A DNA stretch of 64,000 nt from Hypericibacter adhaerens (GCF_008728835.1 NZ_CP042582.1:3499001-3563000); one strand, 5' to 3'; counted from the first letter of the stretch, positions 36,460 through 45,120 are shown. The notes: generated by a model not told the origin, from the letters alone. Program-made: numbers and translations.

Positions 36460-36485
36460 CGACCGCACGGGGGGCGTCGATCGTT

Positions 36486-36854
36486 TCAATCCCGCAGGCC
36501 GAAGGCCTTCGCATAGAGCTCGGGCTTGAAGCCCACCAGCAGCGTACCGCTGACATCGAGCACGGGCCGCTTGATCATCGAAGGCTGCGCCAGCATCAGC
36601 GCGACCGCTTTCCGCTCGTTGAGACCTTCCTTGTCCTTGTCGGGCAGCGCCCGGAAGGTTGTCCCGGCGCGGTTGAGCAGCGGCTCCCAGCCGAGCTCGC
36701 GCGCCCATCCCTCGAGCCGGCCGCGGTCGATGCCCGCGGCCTTATAGTCGTGGAACTCGTAGGCGACGTCGTGCCCCTCGAGCCAGGCCCGCGCCTTCTT
36801 CATCGTGTCGCAGTTCTTGATGCCGTAGATGGTCACGCTCTTGGCTTTGGCCAT
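36486..36854 (-). CDS. ArsC/Spx-family reductase-like protein (YffB type)
   Basis: A 122-residue thioredoxin-fold protein. The N-terminal IYGIKNCDTMKKARAWL carries the single active-site cysteine, and the late MIKRPVLD is the conserved cis-Pro region. It lacks the full arsenate-reductase residue set by eye and matches YffB-type members, whose physiological substrate is uncertain. It is convergent with the SDR gene across 26 bp. Confidence 0.85.
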   Translation of the reverse strand: MAKAKSVTIYGIKNCDTMKKARAWLEGHDVAYEFHDYKAAGIDRGRLEGWARELGWEPLLNRAGTTFRALPDKDKEGLNERKAVALMLAQPSMIKRPVLDVSGTLLVGFKPELYAKAFGLRD

Positions 36855-37086
36855 GAAGGCTCCGTTCCGCCGAGTGCCTCGTTTCCTCCATCTCCCTTAT
36901 CGCCTTCCCCGTCAAAGGAAAAGCGAAGAAAGCCGAATCTCCGGCGAGGCATCACAGAGTCTGAAAACTCAGGTATTGTCCCAAGGGATTCCATCAGGGC
37001 TGGGGAACGGCGCTCGACCAGCTCGTCGCGGATGCGAAAACGATGACGTGAGCGGGCCGCTCCCCCCTGCCGAAGGTGTCCGAATC

Positions 37087-37761
37087 ATGACGTTGACGCT
37101 TCACTTCCATCCGCTCTCGTCCTATTGCCACAAGGTGCTGATCGCACTTTACGAGAACGGTACGCCGTTCGAGCCGCAGCTCCTCAATCTGGGCGACCCC
37201 GCCGAGCGGCAGCGCTATCGCGAGCTCTGGCCCATCGGGAAGATGCCGATCCTGCGCGACACAGCCCGCGACCGGATCCTGCCCGAGAGCAGCATCATCA
37301 TCGAATATCTCGATCGGCATTATCCCGGCATCCGGCCGCTCATTCCCGCGGAGGCGGAGCCGGCCCTCGAGGCGCGTCTCTGGGATCGCCTGTTCGATCT
37401 CTACGTCATGACGCCGATGCAGCAAATCGTCGGGGACCGGATCCGTCCGGCCGGCAGCCAGGATCCGCACGGCGTGGCCGCGGCCGAGGCTTTGCTGCGA
37501 ACCAGCTACGGCGTGATCGAGCAGAGCATGGCCGACCGGGCCTGGGCTGCCGGTAGCGAGTTCAGCGTCGCCGATTGCGCGGCGGCGCCGTCGCTGTTCT
37601 TCGCCGAGACGCTGGTCCCCTTTTCGGGAACCCACCGGACTCTGACAGCCTATTTCGAGCGGTTGACGAGCCGGGCTTCCGTGCAGCGGGTGCTGGAAGA
37701 GGCCAAGCCGTTCCTGCATTACTATCCGTTCCAGGACCGCATCGCCGCCCGCTTCCGGTAG
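37087..37761 (+). CDS. Glutathione S-transferase family protein
   Basis: A 224-residue GST. The thioredoxin-like N domain contains SSYCHKVLIALYENG, with the cis-Pro in GKMPILRD and the glutathione-contact region LPESSIIIEYL. The helical C domain has SVADCAAAPSLFFAE. ATG 37087 is chosen at MTLTLHFHPLS. The 232 bp upstream contain three GANTC sites (36935, 36957, 36987). It is convergent with the next GST gene. Confidence 0.88.
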   Translation: MTLTLHFHPLSSYCHKVLIALYENGTPFEPQLLNLGDPAERQRYRELWPIGKMPILRDTARDRILPESSIIIEYLDRHYPGIRPLIPAEAEPALEARLWDRLFDLYVMTPMQQIVGDRIRPAGSQDPHGVAAAEALLRTSYGVIEQSMADRAWAAGSEFSVADCAAAPSLFFAETLVPFSGTHRTLTAYFERLTSRASVQRVLEEAKPFLHYYPFQDRIAARFR

Positions 37762-37801
37762 GGCCGCAATATGATCGCGAAGGCAGGGCGACATTTGCCC
37801 A

Positions 37802-38506
37802 CTAGCCGCGCCTGGGAATCTCCAGCCCGCGCTTGACGGCCGGCCGCGCCAGGCCGCGCTCCAGCCAGGCCGGCACGCGCGTCAGCTTGTCGAACTCGAC
37901 CAGATCGCGCGCGCCATAGAAGCCGATCAGGTTGCGCACCCAGCCGAGCATCGAGATGTCGGCGATGGTGTATTCCTCGCCCATGATCCATTGCCGGCCC
38001 TGAAGCCGGGTTTCCATCACGCCCAGCAGGCGCTTGGCTTCGTCGCGATAGCGTTCGAGCGGCCGCTTGTCCTCGATCTCCCGGCCGGCGAATTTGTAGA
38101 AATAGCCGACCTGCCCGAACATCGGCCCGATAAAGGCCATCTGGAAGAACACCCATTGGATGGTCTCGTAGCGCAGCGCCGCGTCCTTCGGCAGCAGCTG
38201 GCCGGTCTTCTCGCCGAGATAGAGCAGGATGGCGCCCGATTCAAAGAGGCCGAGCGGTTTTCCGCCCGGCCCGTTCGGGTCGATGATGGCCGGGATCTTG
38301 CCGTTCGGGTTGAGCGACAGGAACTCGGGCGTCCAGGATTCATTCTTGCCGATGTCGATCAGATGCGGCTCGTAGGGCAAGCCGATCTCCTCGAGCGCGA
38401 TCGAGACCTTGACGCCGTTGGGGGTCGGCAGGGAGTAGAGCTGCAGCCGCTCGGGATGCCGGGCCGGCCAGCGTTTCGTGATGGGAAAGCCGGAGAGATC
38501 TGACAT
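37802..38506 (-). CDS. Glutathione S-transferase family protein, YfcG/YghU-like
   Basis: A 234-residue GST with LYSLPTPNGVKVSIALEEIG at the N-terminus, NPNGKIPAIIDP with the cis-Pro, and the substrate loop FESGAILLYLGEKTG. The N-P-N-G-K-I-P series and the long C-terminal helix bundle fit the disulfide-bond reductase group YfcG/YghU. It is monocistronic, with a probable own promoter. Confidence 0.88.
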   Translation of the reverse strand: MSDLSGFPITKRWPARHPERLQLYSLPTPNGVKVSIALEEIGLPYEPHLIDIGKNESWTPEFLSLNPNGKIPAIIDPNGPGGKPLGLFESGAILLYLGEKTGQLLPKDAALRYETIQWVFFQMAFIGPMFGQVGYFYKFAGREIEDKRPLERYRDEAKRLLGVMETRLQGRQWIMGEEYTIADISMLGWVRNLIGFYGARDLVEFDKLTRVPAWLERGLARPAVKRGLEIPRRG

Positions 38507-38558
38507 GCAAAACCTCGAGGCAGGATGATGTGGCGGTCAATCGACGAAAGCGGGCGCC

Positions 38559-40331
38559 CTACCGCCAGAGCCGCCCTTCCGACCGGCCGTGCGTAAGATA
38601 GTGGAAGTACGGATCGACCTCCGCGTCGAAGAGGCCCGGATTGTTCAGCACATATAATACCGGATCGAAATCCGGCGGCAGCAGGTTGGAATTCCTCGAC
38701 GGCGAGGCTGCGATCGTGGCGCGGATTCGCTCGAACCGGCTCTTGTACGGCTCGATCCCCTTCTCGACCTTCTCCTGCAGGGGAGAGGCGACGAAGAGAT
38801 CGATCGGCGTCGCAAGCGGATCATCCATTCTCACGAGCTGCAGCCGTTGGATCGGCACGCCCCGCCTCAACGCGTAGTTCTCCCGCGCAAGCCGCTCCGG
38901 CACATACTCGTTGGGGCGGAGCGAAATCTCGAGCCAGTCCGAGAACAGCATGCGCTTCGTGACGGGAAAGACATAGGTGGAAACCTCCGGTGTCCGCCGG
39001 AAGTCGATCGAGCCCACCAGATGCCCGTTGGCGAGAACGGCGATATCGGGAGCGGGGCTGCTTCCCCGGTAAACGGAGAAGGACAGCGCAATACGATAAT
39101 CGGTCCGCCGGAGCACCGGCACGATCAGCCGCGCATCCGCGCGATCCGACCAGATGCAGGTCGGTTCCGGCTCCGGCCAGCCCCAACCGACGCCGCCGAT
39201 CTCGTCGACCACCTCGCAGCGCCTGAGATCGTAGAGGGCCTTCGGTACTCCCTGCGGCCGCAGGGGCATCGTGAACGGGCCGACGGCGCGCAGCAGCAGC
39301 ATCTCGAGCGGCCGCGGCCGGCCGACCGCCTCCCACGCCCGGTAGAGGCGCGGAAATTTCAGCAGTTTCCGTTCCATGCGGCTTGGCGGCACCCGGGAGG
39401 CGCGGCGATCGCGAATCCGCTGCAGGAAGCCCGGCCGCGCCGGCCCTCTTCGCGGAGGCGACGCGGCGGCAGAGCCGGCGGCACCCTCATCCAGCGCCTG
39501 CGCGCGAGCCACGCCGGATTCGATCAGAAGGGACCGCAGGCGCCGGAATTCGGGCACGAGCCCCGCATCGGCGATCGCGCGCGCCAGCCGTTCCATGTCG
39601 CAATCGCCGAGCAGCAGGACCGCGTCGAGAATGGTCTGCATCGCATCCGCTCTCGTCCCCTGCCGGAAGCCGTGATCGAGCGCATAGATCAGCGCGATCT
39701 CCGGACTCGGCACAAGGATCTTGCAGCCTTGCACCTCGAAGGTCCGGGCTTCGGCCCAGAGTGCCTGCTCGAGCCTGCGTTGGCCGGCATCGTCCGCGAT
39801 GCGCCAATGAAGATCGAGCTCGGCGGGACCGCGTGTCAGCCCCCAGCTCGCCCGCTTGCACGCGATGCGATGGACCAGGGAATCCCAGGTCATGCCGCGG
39901 CCGGGCGCCCAGCCGTCGGCCCGAAGGCGCCGGCATATGGCCTCGAGATCCTGGAATCGGACATGGATGTCGAAATCGCCCATGCCGCGCCGCGACCAGG
40001 CGCCGTATCTCGCACAGATGGCAAGGCCCTTGATCGCGATCACCGGAAACGAGGCGGCCAGGGTCTCGATATAGGGCAGCAGCTCGCGCGCCAGGATCAT
40101 GTTCTGCGTGAACGTCGCTCGCGCCTTGCCCCGAAACTTGGTCGGAATCTCGATCGGCGGCGTGATCGCGCTGAGCCGCGCGAAGATGGCGGGAACCAGC
40201 CGGGTTTCCGCATAGGGAGCCTGCTCGAGCGAGGTCTGGGCCTGCCAGGTTCGGCAGCTCGCAACCGCAACCGACGGATCGTCGTGCAGTGCCGCCCTGA
40301 GCAGCAGCAGCTCGCGTTCCGTCGCCTGCAT
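38559..40331 (-). CDS. NTP_transf_5-type nucleotidyltransferase with C-terminal extension
   Basis: A 590-residue protein. The N-terminal half has VIAIKGLAICARYGAWSRRG then MGDFDIHV, the KG...R..GD.D pattern of uncharacterised nucleotidyltransferase-fold proteins (PF14907-like). A helical middle follows. The C-terminal region from about 380 is beta-rich. The last 40 residues, with FDPVLYVLNNPGLF and PYFHYLTHGRSEGR, resemble tail repeats found on glycosyltransferases. Last gene of the five-gene operon, abutting GT2 without a gap. In related clusters such a protein accompanies HprK-related and PqqD-like genes. Substrate unknown. Confidence 0.75.
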   Translation of the reverse strand: MQATERELLLLRAALHDDPSVAVASCRTWQAQTSLEQAPYAETRLVPAIFARLSAITPPIEIPTKFRGKARATFTQNMILARELLPYIETLAASFPVIAIKGLAICARYGAWSRRGMGDFDIHVRFQDLEAICRRLRADGWAPGRGMTWDSLVHRIACKRASWGLTRGPAELDLHWRIADDAGQRRLEQALWAEARTFEVQGCKILVPSPEIALIYALDHGFRQGTRADAMQTILDAVLLLGDCDMERLARAIADAGLVPEFRRLRSLLIESGVARAQALDEGAAGSAAASPPRRGPARPGFLQRIRDRRASRVPPSRMERKLLKFPRLYRAWEAVGRPRPLEMLLLRAVGPFTMPLRPQGVPKALYDLRRCEVVDEIGGVGWGWPEPEPTCIWSDRADARLIVPVLRRTDYRIALSFSVYRGSSPAPDIAVLANGHLVGSIDFRRTPEVSTYVFPVTKRMLFSDWLEISLRPNEYVPERLARENYALRRGVPIQRLQLVRMDDPLATPIDLFVASPLQEKVEKGIEPYKSRFERIRATIAASPSRNSNLLPPDFDPVLYVLNNPGLFDAEVDPYFHYLTHGRSEGRLWR

Positions 40332-40991
40332 TCAGCTCTTTCTCGTCCGGTTGTGATGATCCCGGATCACCCGAAGCATGTCGGTCCGCGCGGTTCCCCG
40401 GTCGCGCACCCCCATATTCTCGCCATGAATCCGGCGCCAGAGCACGATCCTGTCGAGGAATCGCGACTGCATGCCGCCGGCCTCCGCCCGGCTGATCCAA
40501 TCGACATTGGCGGCATGAGCGAGATCGGTGCGAAAGGGCCCGACCCGCTCGAACAGGTCGCGCCGGGCCAGCATGGCGGTGATGAGGCGGGACGGGATCG
40601 GCGGCGCGATCGGCCTCAACGCCGAATCGGTATTGACCACCCGACCGAACACCGCCTCCAGCGATGGCGTTGCCTGCAGGGCATCGAACATCGCGCCGAG
40701 CCTGCCCTCGGGCCAGACATCGTCATGATCGAGAAAGCAGAGCAGCGTTCCACGGGCGCGCTCCATCGCCCTGTTCAAGGCCGCAGCGAGCCCAGCCGGC
40801 TCCTGGTGGATGAGGATCGGCGCCATCGGATGGCCGCCGGCGATCGCCGCCGTGCGATCGGTCGATCCGTCATCCACGATCAGCAGCTCGACCTGTGCCG
40901 CCCGCTGAACCGCGACGCTGTCGAGCGCCTCGGCGATATATTGCTCGCCGTTGCGCACGGCCATGATGATGCTGATCGCCGCGCTAGGCAT
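40332..40991 (-). CDS. Glycosyltransferase family 2
   Basis: A 219-residue GT-A enzyme that uses a nucleotide sugar. It shows SIIMAVRNGEQYIAEALDSV at the N-terminus, LIVDDGSTDRTA, and the metal-binding DxD-type CFLDHDDVW. It is short, and ends after RIHGENMGVRD with no membrane segment, so it is probably cytosolic. It overlaps the HprK-related gene by 8 bp and abuts the nucleotidyltransferase gene. Probable role is sugar transfer within the operon's pathway. Confidence 0.88.
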   Translation of the reverse strand: MPSAAISIIMAVRNGEQYIAEALDSVAVQRAAQVELLIVDDGSTDRTAAIAGGHPMAPILIHQEPAGLAAALNRAMERARGTLLCFLDHDDVWPEGRLGAMFDALQATPSLEAVFGRVVNTDSALRPIAPPIPSRLITAMLARRDLFERVGPFRTDLAHAANVDWISRAEAGGMQSRFLDRIVLWRRIHGENMGVRDRGTARTDMLRVIRDHHNRTRKS

Positions 40992-42018
40992 GGATGCGCT
41001 CCAGCACCGATGCCACGGTGTCGGGCACCGAAGCGATCTCGCTGCCGAGATCGATATGGTAGACGGGCGCCGACGCGGCCAGCGCCATCAGGAGGCGCGG
41101 CGTCGCCGCGGTTCCACCCATCAGACCGCCGATCGTGCTCGGCAGGATCGCATGGAGCGCGTCGCGGCTCGATCCCTTCCGGAGCGTGGTCCGCGCGGCG
41201 CCCGTGACCCTTGGCAGCAGGATCGCCGCGACCTCGGCGGAGGGCGTCAAAGGCAGCCGCGACGGATCGAGGAACATGACGCCCTTTTCCTGCTCGACGC
41301 GATCCGCATTCGCCAGCCAGGGGCGGACCGCCGGCAGCATATCGAGCGACGACCGCAGCAGCTTCGCGCTTTGATAGAGCATATGGACTTTTCGGGCGGC
41401 AGGTTCGATGACGCAGTAATCGTCGCCGAGATAGCTCATGCCCGACAGCGCGCAGGCCAGAGCCGTGGTCGACTTGCCGGCACCGCCGCCGCCCGCGATG
41501 AGCGCGGCCCGCCCATCGACCGCCACGGCGGCGGCATGGACGATCTGCTGCCCATGCCGGTTGGCGAACCAGGAGAGCGGGATGCGGAAAGGCGAGGCTT
41601 GTGCCCAGGCGGGCAGCGCCGCCAGTTCCGGATACCAAAGATAGCCTGCGTTGTTCGCCGCGTGATGAACGGTCAGGGAACTGGTATGGATGTCGAACGC
41701 ACAGCGCACCGCCTCGTCGCAAAAGCCCTCGATCAGCCCCAGGGGCTCATGTGCCATCGGCCCCCAGGGCCTTGCCGGCGGCGCCGTCTCCGCCGCGATG
41801 CCGTCCCAGACTTGAAGCCTGTAGCCAGATGCCGCGATCGAATCCGTCTCGGCGGGAAGGAAGGCGCTGCCGATCCAGCGACCGCCGGCATCGGCCGGCG
41901 CGGTCAGGCGGAATGTCAGGCTGCCGATGCGATAGCTGTCCGACCGGATTTTCCGCTGCCCCAGCGCCGCCTCGCACCGAACGGCAACCGCCTCGGCGAA
42001 GGCGAGCGAGGCATTCAT
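40984..42018 (-). CDS. HprK-related kinase (HPr-rel-A type)
   Basis: A 344-residue protein whose C-terminal half carries an HPr kinase-like P-loop, IAGGGGAGKSTTALACALSG (about 158-178), followed by YLGDDYCVIE, the D-D pair of HprK. No PTS HPr gene or HprK N-terminal domain is present. The N-terminal half is unlike HprK. The start MNASLAF (42018) overlaps the PqqD-like stop (ATGA). The pairing with a PqqD-like gene and a nucleotidyltransferase matches the arrangement called HPr-rel-A. The phosphorylation target is unknown. Confidence 0.78.
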   Translation of the reverse strand: MNASLAFAEAVAVRCEAALGQRKIRSDSYRIGSLTFRLTAPADAGGRWIGSAFLPAETDSIAASGYRLQVWDGIAAETAPPARPWGPMAHEPLGLIEGFCDEAVRCAFDIHTSSLTVHHAANNAGYLWYPELAALPAWAQASPFRIPLSWFANRHGQQIVHAAAVAVDGRAALIAGGGGAGKSTTALACALSGMSYLGDDYCVIEPAARKVHMLYQSAKLLRSSLDMLPAVRPWLANADRVEQEKGVMFLDPSRLPLTPSAEVAAILLPRVTGAARTTLRKGSSRDALHAILPSTIGGLMGGTAATPRLLMALAASAPVYHIDLGSEIASVPDTVASVLERIHA

Positions 42019-42446
42019 AGCTTGGCGGTGGGAGCCGCGTGCGGCCAGCCGGTCTCGTCGACATCGTGAATGGGATCCAGCTTGATGAGATCCCACATGT
42101 CCGTGTACTCGTCGAAGCCGGGTGCCTGCCAGCGCCGCTCCTCCGCCTCGGGCAGCACCAGGATGGCGGACGAAAGCCCATCGCCGGCCGGCTGGATGAT
42201 GTCGGCAGCGATCAGCGACTGGATGCAGCGCTCGACATCGCCTCTGATCTCGGGGGCCGAGAGCCCGTATTGGCGCGACAGCAGATCGATCAGTTGATCG
42301 AGAGAAGCACCGGCGGCCAGCAGCGTCCACAGGTCGGCGGCGCTGCCCGATCCGGAATAGTAGGCGCCCTTCTCGAGATTGATGATGATGACCTCGTCCC
42401 CCAGCCGCTCATGCGAAACACGGTTGGGAGGGATTCGATAGAACAT
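42015..42446 (-). CDS. PqqD family protein
   Basis: A 143-residue protein. Residues about 1-85 match PqqD-like RiPP-recognition folds: VSHERLGDEVIIINLEKGAYY and SGSAADLW, then the helical LDQLIDLLSRQYG. A C-terminal extension with an acidic DEYTDMWDLIKLDPIHD follows. PqqD proteins usually present a peptide to a modifying enzyme. No radical SAM enzyme or obvious precursor peptide lies nearby. ATG 42446 lies within the end of the GT4 gene (38-bp overlap). Confidence 0.8.
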   Translation of the reverse strand: MFYRIPPNRVSHERLGDEVIIINLEKGAYYSGSGSAADLWTLLAAGASLDQLIDLLSRQYGLSAPEIRGDVERCIQSLIAADIIQPAGDGLSSAILVLPEAEERRWQAPGFDEYTDMWDLIKLDPIHDVDETGWPHAAPTAKL

Positions 42447-43569
42447 GGTTGCTGGGTTCCTGATCGATGGATGAACGCGACTGTGACCGATAGAACGCGA
42501 GGTACCGCGCGGCGCAGGGAGCGACACCATATTCCTTCATCGCCCGGAGTCTCGCGCAATGTCCCAGCCGCGATCGGCTTCCCTCATCTTCGAGCATTCT
42601 GCTGATGGCCGCGCCGAGCTCGATCGGGTCGTCCGGTGAAACGACAATTCCCGTTTCGCCATCCAGGACCGTTTCCGGGAGCCCGCCGACACGCGCCACG
42701 ATCGCCGTGACGCCCGCCATCGCCGCCTCCGCGGCGACCAGGCTGAATCCTTCCCGGGTCCGAGAGGGAACAAGCACGAGATGAGCCTGGCCAACCAGGC
42801 GCCGCGTCGCGCGATTGTCGAGCCTGCCGAGAAAATGGACAAAATTTAACAATCCAAGCTCGCCGCTCAGCCGCGCGAACGCCTGGCGCTCTTCGCCTTC
42901 GCCGACGATCGTCAGCACCGCGTCGATGCCGCGGGCGCGCACCTCCGCCAAGGCCCGGATGGCCAGATCGAAACCCTTTTCCCGCTGCAGCCGGCCGACG
43001 CAGAGGAGCCTGAAGGGCGCGCCGTCGATGCGCTCGGCCGGCACCTCTTCGATCCCGTTCGGGATGACGCCCCAGTTCTTTTCCGATGCCGAGAACTCGA
43101 CGGCGGAACGCAGCGCCGCTTCCGAGACCGCCGAGATCGCGTCGGCCCGCTGCAGGAGACCCCGGATGACGGGCATCCGGTCAGTCGGCTCCAGCACGCC
43201 ATGCTGGGTCACCAGGAACCGCCCCCTGAAACGCGACGATTTCAGCAACCGGTCCACGTACCAGGCGCTGGGCCCGGTGACGCAGTGCATGTGCAGGATG
43301 TCGGGCGACTCTTCGTCCAGAAGCTGCTGCAATTGCCCGAGGATCTTGAGCGGCTCGCCGGGGCGGCCGGACCGGATCGCGTTGGTGAAGCCCAGCCGGT
43401 GGACCGGGGTCCCTTCGATGACTTCCCGCGGCGGCAGGCGCCCCATGTCATCGGTCACCACCGAGATGTCGATACCCTGCTCCCGCAATGGCTTTGCCAG
43501 CGAGTTGATCAGGATCTCGATGCCGCCCAGAACCGGGAGAAACCAAGGCGTGAACGCGAATACCTTCAT
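42409..43569 (-). CDS. Glycosyltransferase family 4
   Basis: A 386-residue GT-B enzyme. It has FTPWFLPVLGGIEILINSLA at the N-terminus, GVIPNGIEE, LLCVGRLQREKGFDLAIRAL and the donor-site E-x7-E region SRTREGFSLVAAEA. ATG 43569 (MKVFAFTPWF) is the family-like start. First gene of the five-gene operon, with a good promoter about 60 bp upstream. The 38-bp overlap with the PqqD-like gene indicates coupling. The sugar and acceptor are unknown. Confidence 0.9.
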   Translation of the reverse strand: MKVFAFTPWFLPVLGGIEILINSLAKPLREQGIDISVVTDDMGRLPPREVIEGTPVHRLGFTNAIRSGRPGEPLKILGQLQQLLDEESPDILHMHCVTGPSAWYVDRLLKSSRFRGRFLVTQHGVLEPTDRMPVIRGLLQRADAISAVSEAALRSAVEFSASEKNWGVIPNGIEEVPAERIDGAPFRLLCVGRLQREKGFDLAIRALAEVRARGIDAVLTIVGEGEERQAFARLSGELGLLNFVHFLGRLDNRATRRLVGQAHLVLVPSRTREGFSLVAAEAAMAGVTAIVARVGGLPETVLDGETGIVVSPDDPIELGAAISRMLEDEGSRSRLGHCARLRAMKEYGVAPCAARYLAFYRSQSRSSIDQEPSNHVLSNPSQPCFA

Positions 43570-43627
43570 CGGCCGGGATTTGCTGATTGGCGGCCTCTGG
43601 AGCCCCATTTTCGGATTCGAACATCCT

Positions 43628-43656
43628 CGATAACCGCAACGGGCGCGCGCTGTCAA
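43628..43656 (-). promoter_or_regulatory. Promoter of the GT4-PqqD-HprK-GT2-nucleotidyltransferase operon
   Basis: On the minus strand TTGACA (43656-43651), 17-bp spacer, TTATCG (43633-43628); the -35 is perfect and the -10 weak. The leader to ATG 43569 would be about 50 nt. Confidence 0.45.
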
Positions 43657-43801
43657 CGCAAGGATACTTTCGCGAATCAGAAAAAGCCTCTCGCCTCCGG
43701 CACAGGATCGTCATCCGCCGGCCCGAGGACGATGTATGGTTTTTTGTGCTACCGGGCGGCCTCTCTGCATCCGGCAAGCTCGGTTCTCCGGAGTGCGAGC
43801 C

Positions 43802-44428
43802 ATGATCCTCATCGGCCAATACGACTCTCCCTTCGTCCGGCGCGTCGGGATCGCGCTGACGCTCTATGAGCTGCCTTTCCTGCACCGGCCCTGGTCGGTC
43901 TTCGGCGATGCCGAGAAGATCCGTCCCTATAACCCGCTGGTCCGCGTGCCGACGCTGGTGCTCGATGACGGCGACGTGCTGATCGAGAGCCACAGCATCC
44001 TCGATTATCTCGACAGCCTCGTACCGCCGGAACGCGCGATGTTCCCGGCCCGGGAGCCGGCGCGCCATGGCGCCCTGAAGGTCGCGGCGCTGGCGACCGG
44101 CCTGGCTGACAAGGCCGTCAGCCTCTTCTATGAGAAGCGGCTGCATGAGGCGACGTCGGAAGTCTGGGCCAGCCGCTGCCGCTCGCAGATGCGGGCGGCG
44201 CTGGTGGCGCTCGAGGCGGACCGCGCCGAGAGGGACGGCGATTATTGGTTCGGCCCCCGCATCGGTCATGCCGATATCGCCGTGGCGGTGGCCCTGCGCT
44301 TCGTCGCCGAAGCGCATCCCGGCCTGATCCCGATGGCGGATTTCCCGGCGCTCCGGGCCCATGCCGCGCGGCTCGAGGCGCTGCCGGCGTTTCAGGCGAT
44401 CTCCCAACCTTTCATCGCGCCGGCGTGA
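43802..44428 (+). CDS. Glutathione S-transferase family protein
   Basis: A 208-residue GST. QYDSPFVRRVGIALTLYELP at the N-terminus has Ser in the active-site position. VRVPTLVLDDGDVLIESHSILDYL is split by the cis-Pro and the glutathione loop, and the C domain has IGHADIAVAVALRFV. It is divergent from the glycosyltransferase operon and convergent with the UdgX gene. The substrate is unknown. Confidence 0.88.
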   Translation: MILIGQYDSPFVRRVGIALTLYELPFLHRPWSVFGDAEKIRPYNPLVRVPTLVLDDGDVLIESHSILDYLDSLVPPERAMFPAREPARHGALKVAALATGLADKAVSLFYEKRLHEATSEVWASRCRSQMRAALVALEADRAERDGDYWFGPRIGHADIAVAVALRFVAEAHPGLIPMADFPALRAHAARLEALPAFQAISQPFIAPA

Positions 44429-44440
44429 GAGCCGGCCCGC

Positions 44441-45058
44441 TCAGGCCGCATCCGCCCCGAGAGCGCGTTTGCTGGCCTTGAGGTCCGCGACGAGCTGACG
44501 GAACTGGGCGCGCTTGTCGGCCTCGTCCTCGATGCGAAGGACGTAGGAGGGATGGATGGTCGCGACCATCCGTCCGCCATCCGCAAGCCGCATCACCTGG
44601 CCGCGAATCTTGCCGATGGCGAGCGTGCGGCCGGAAACGCTGCGGACGGCCGTGGCCCCCAGGGCCACGATGAGGGCCGGGCGGACGAGCTTGCGTTCCA
44701 GATCGAGCCACCAGCGGCAGCGCTCGATCTCATGGACGTCCGGTCGCTTGTGCAGCCGCCGCTTGCCGCGCGGCTCGAACTTGAAATGCTTGACCGCGTT
44801 GGTGACGAAGACCTCGTCGCGCGCGATGCCGGCCTCTTCCAGCGCCTGGGCCAGGATGCGCCCCGCCGGGCCGACGAAAGGCTTGCCCTGGCGGTCCTCC
44901 TGATCGCCGGGCTGCTCTCCCACCATCATGATCTGCGCCGGTGCTGGTCCCTCGCCCGGCACCACCTGCGTCGCGTTCTTGTAGAGCGGGCAGCGCCGGC
45001 AACCGGCCTCCGCCTCGCCGAGCGCCTTCAAGGATGTGATGGCGGATTTTGCGGCCAT
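44441..45058 (-). CDS. UdgX-type uracil-DNA glycosylase
   Basis: A 205-residue iron-sulfur UDG-superfamily protein. GEQPGDQEDRQGKPFVGPAG is the active-site region. Cys20 and Cys23 (CRRC) and Cys114 are likely cluster ligands. In VKHFKF a His (about 91) stands where family 4 enzymes have a Cys. The loop KRRLHKRP (about 99-106) matches the UdgX hallmark KRRIH, whose His becomes covalently linked to DNA after uracil removal. HPSYVLR is the late motif. Stand-alone gene; family name UdgX rather than family 4/5 rests on that loop. Confidence 0.88.
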   Translation of the reverse strand: MAAKSAITSLKALGEAEAGCRRCPLYKNATQVVPGEGPAPAQIMMVGEQPGDQEDRQGKPFVGPAGRILAQALEEAGIARDEVFVTNAVKHFKFEPRGKRRLHKRPDVHEIERCRWWLDLERKLVRPALIVALGATAVRSVSGRTLAIGKIRGQVMRLADGGRMVATIHPSYVLRIEDEADKRAQFRQLVADLKASKRALGADAA

Positions 45059-45120
45059 GCCCGCACCTCCATTGCCAAGGAGAACGGTGACGCGGCGAGA
45101 ACGGTGACGCGCCGGCCGCT

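Noticed and set aside
43730-43745. T-run after an ATCGTC/GACGAT stem on the plus strand
   Set aside because: There is no upstream plus-strand gene for it to terminate, and the stem is only six bases with a long loop.
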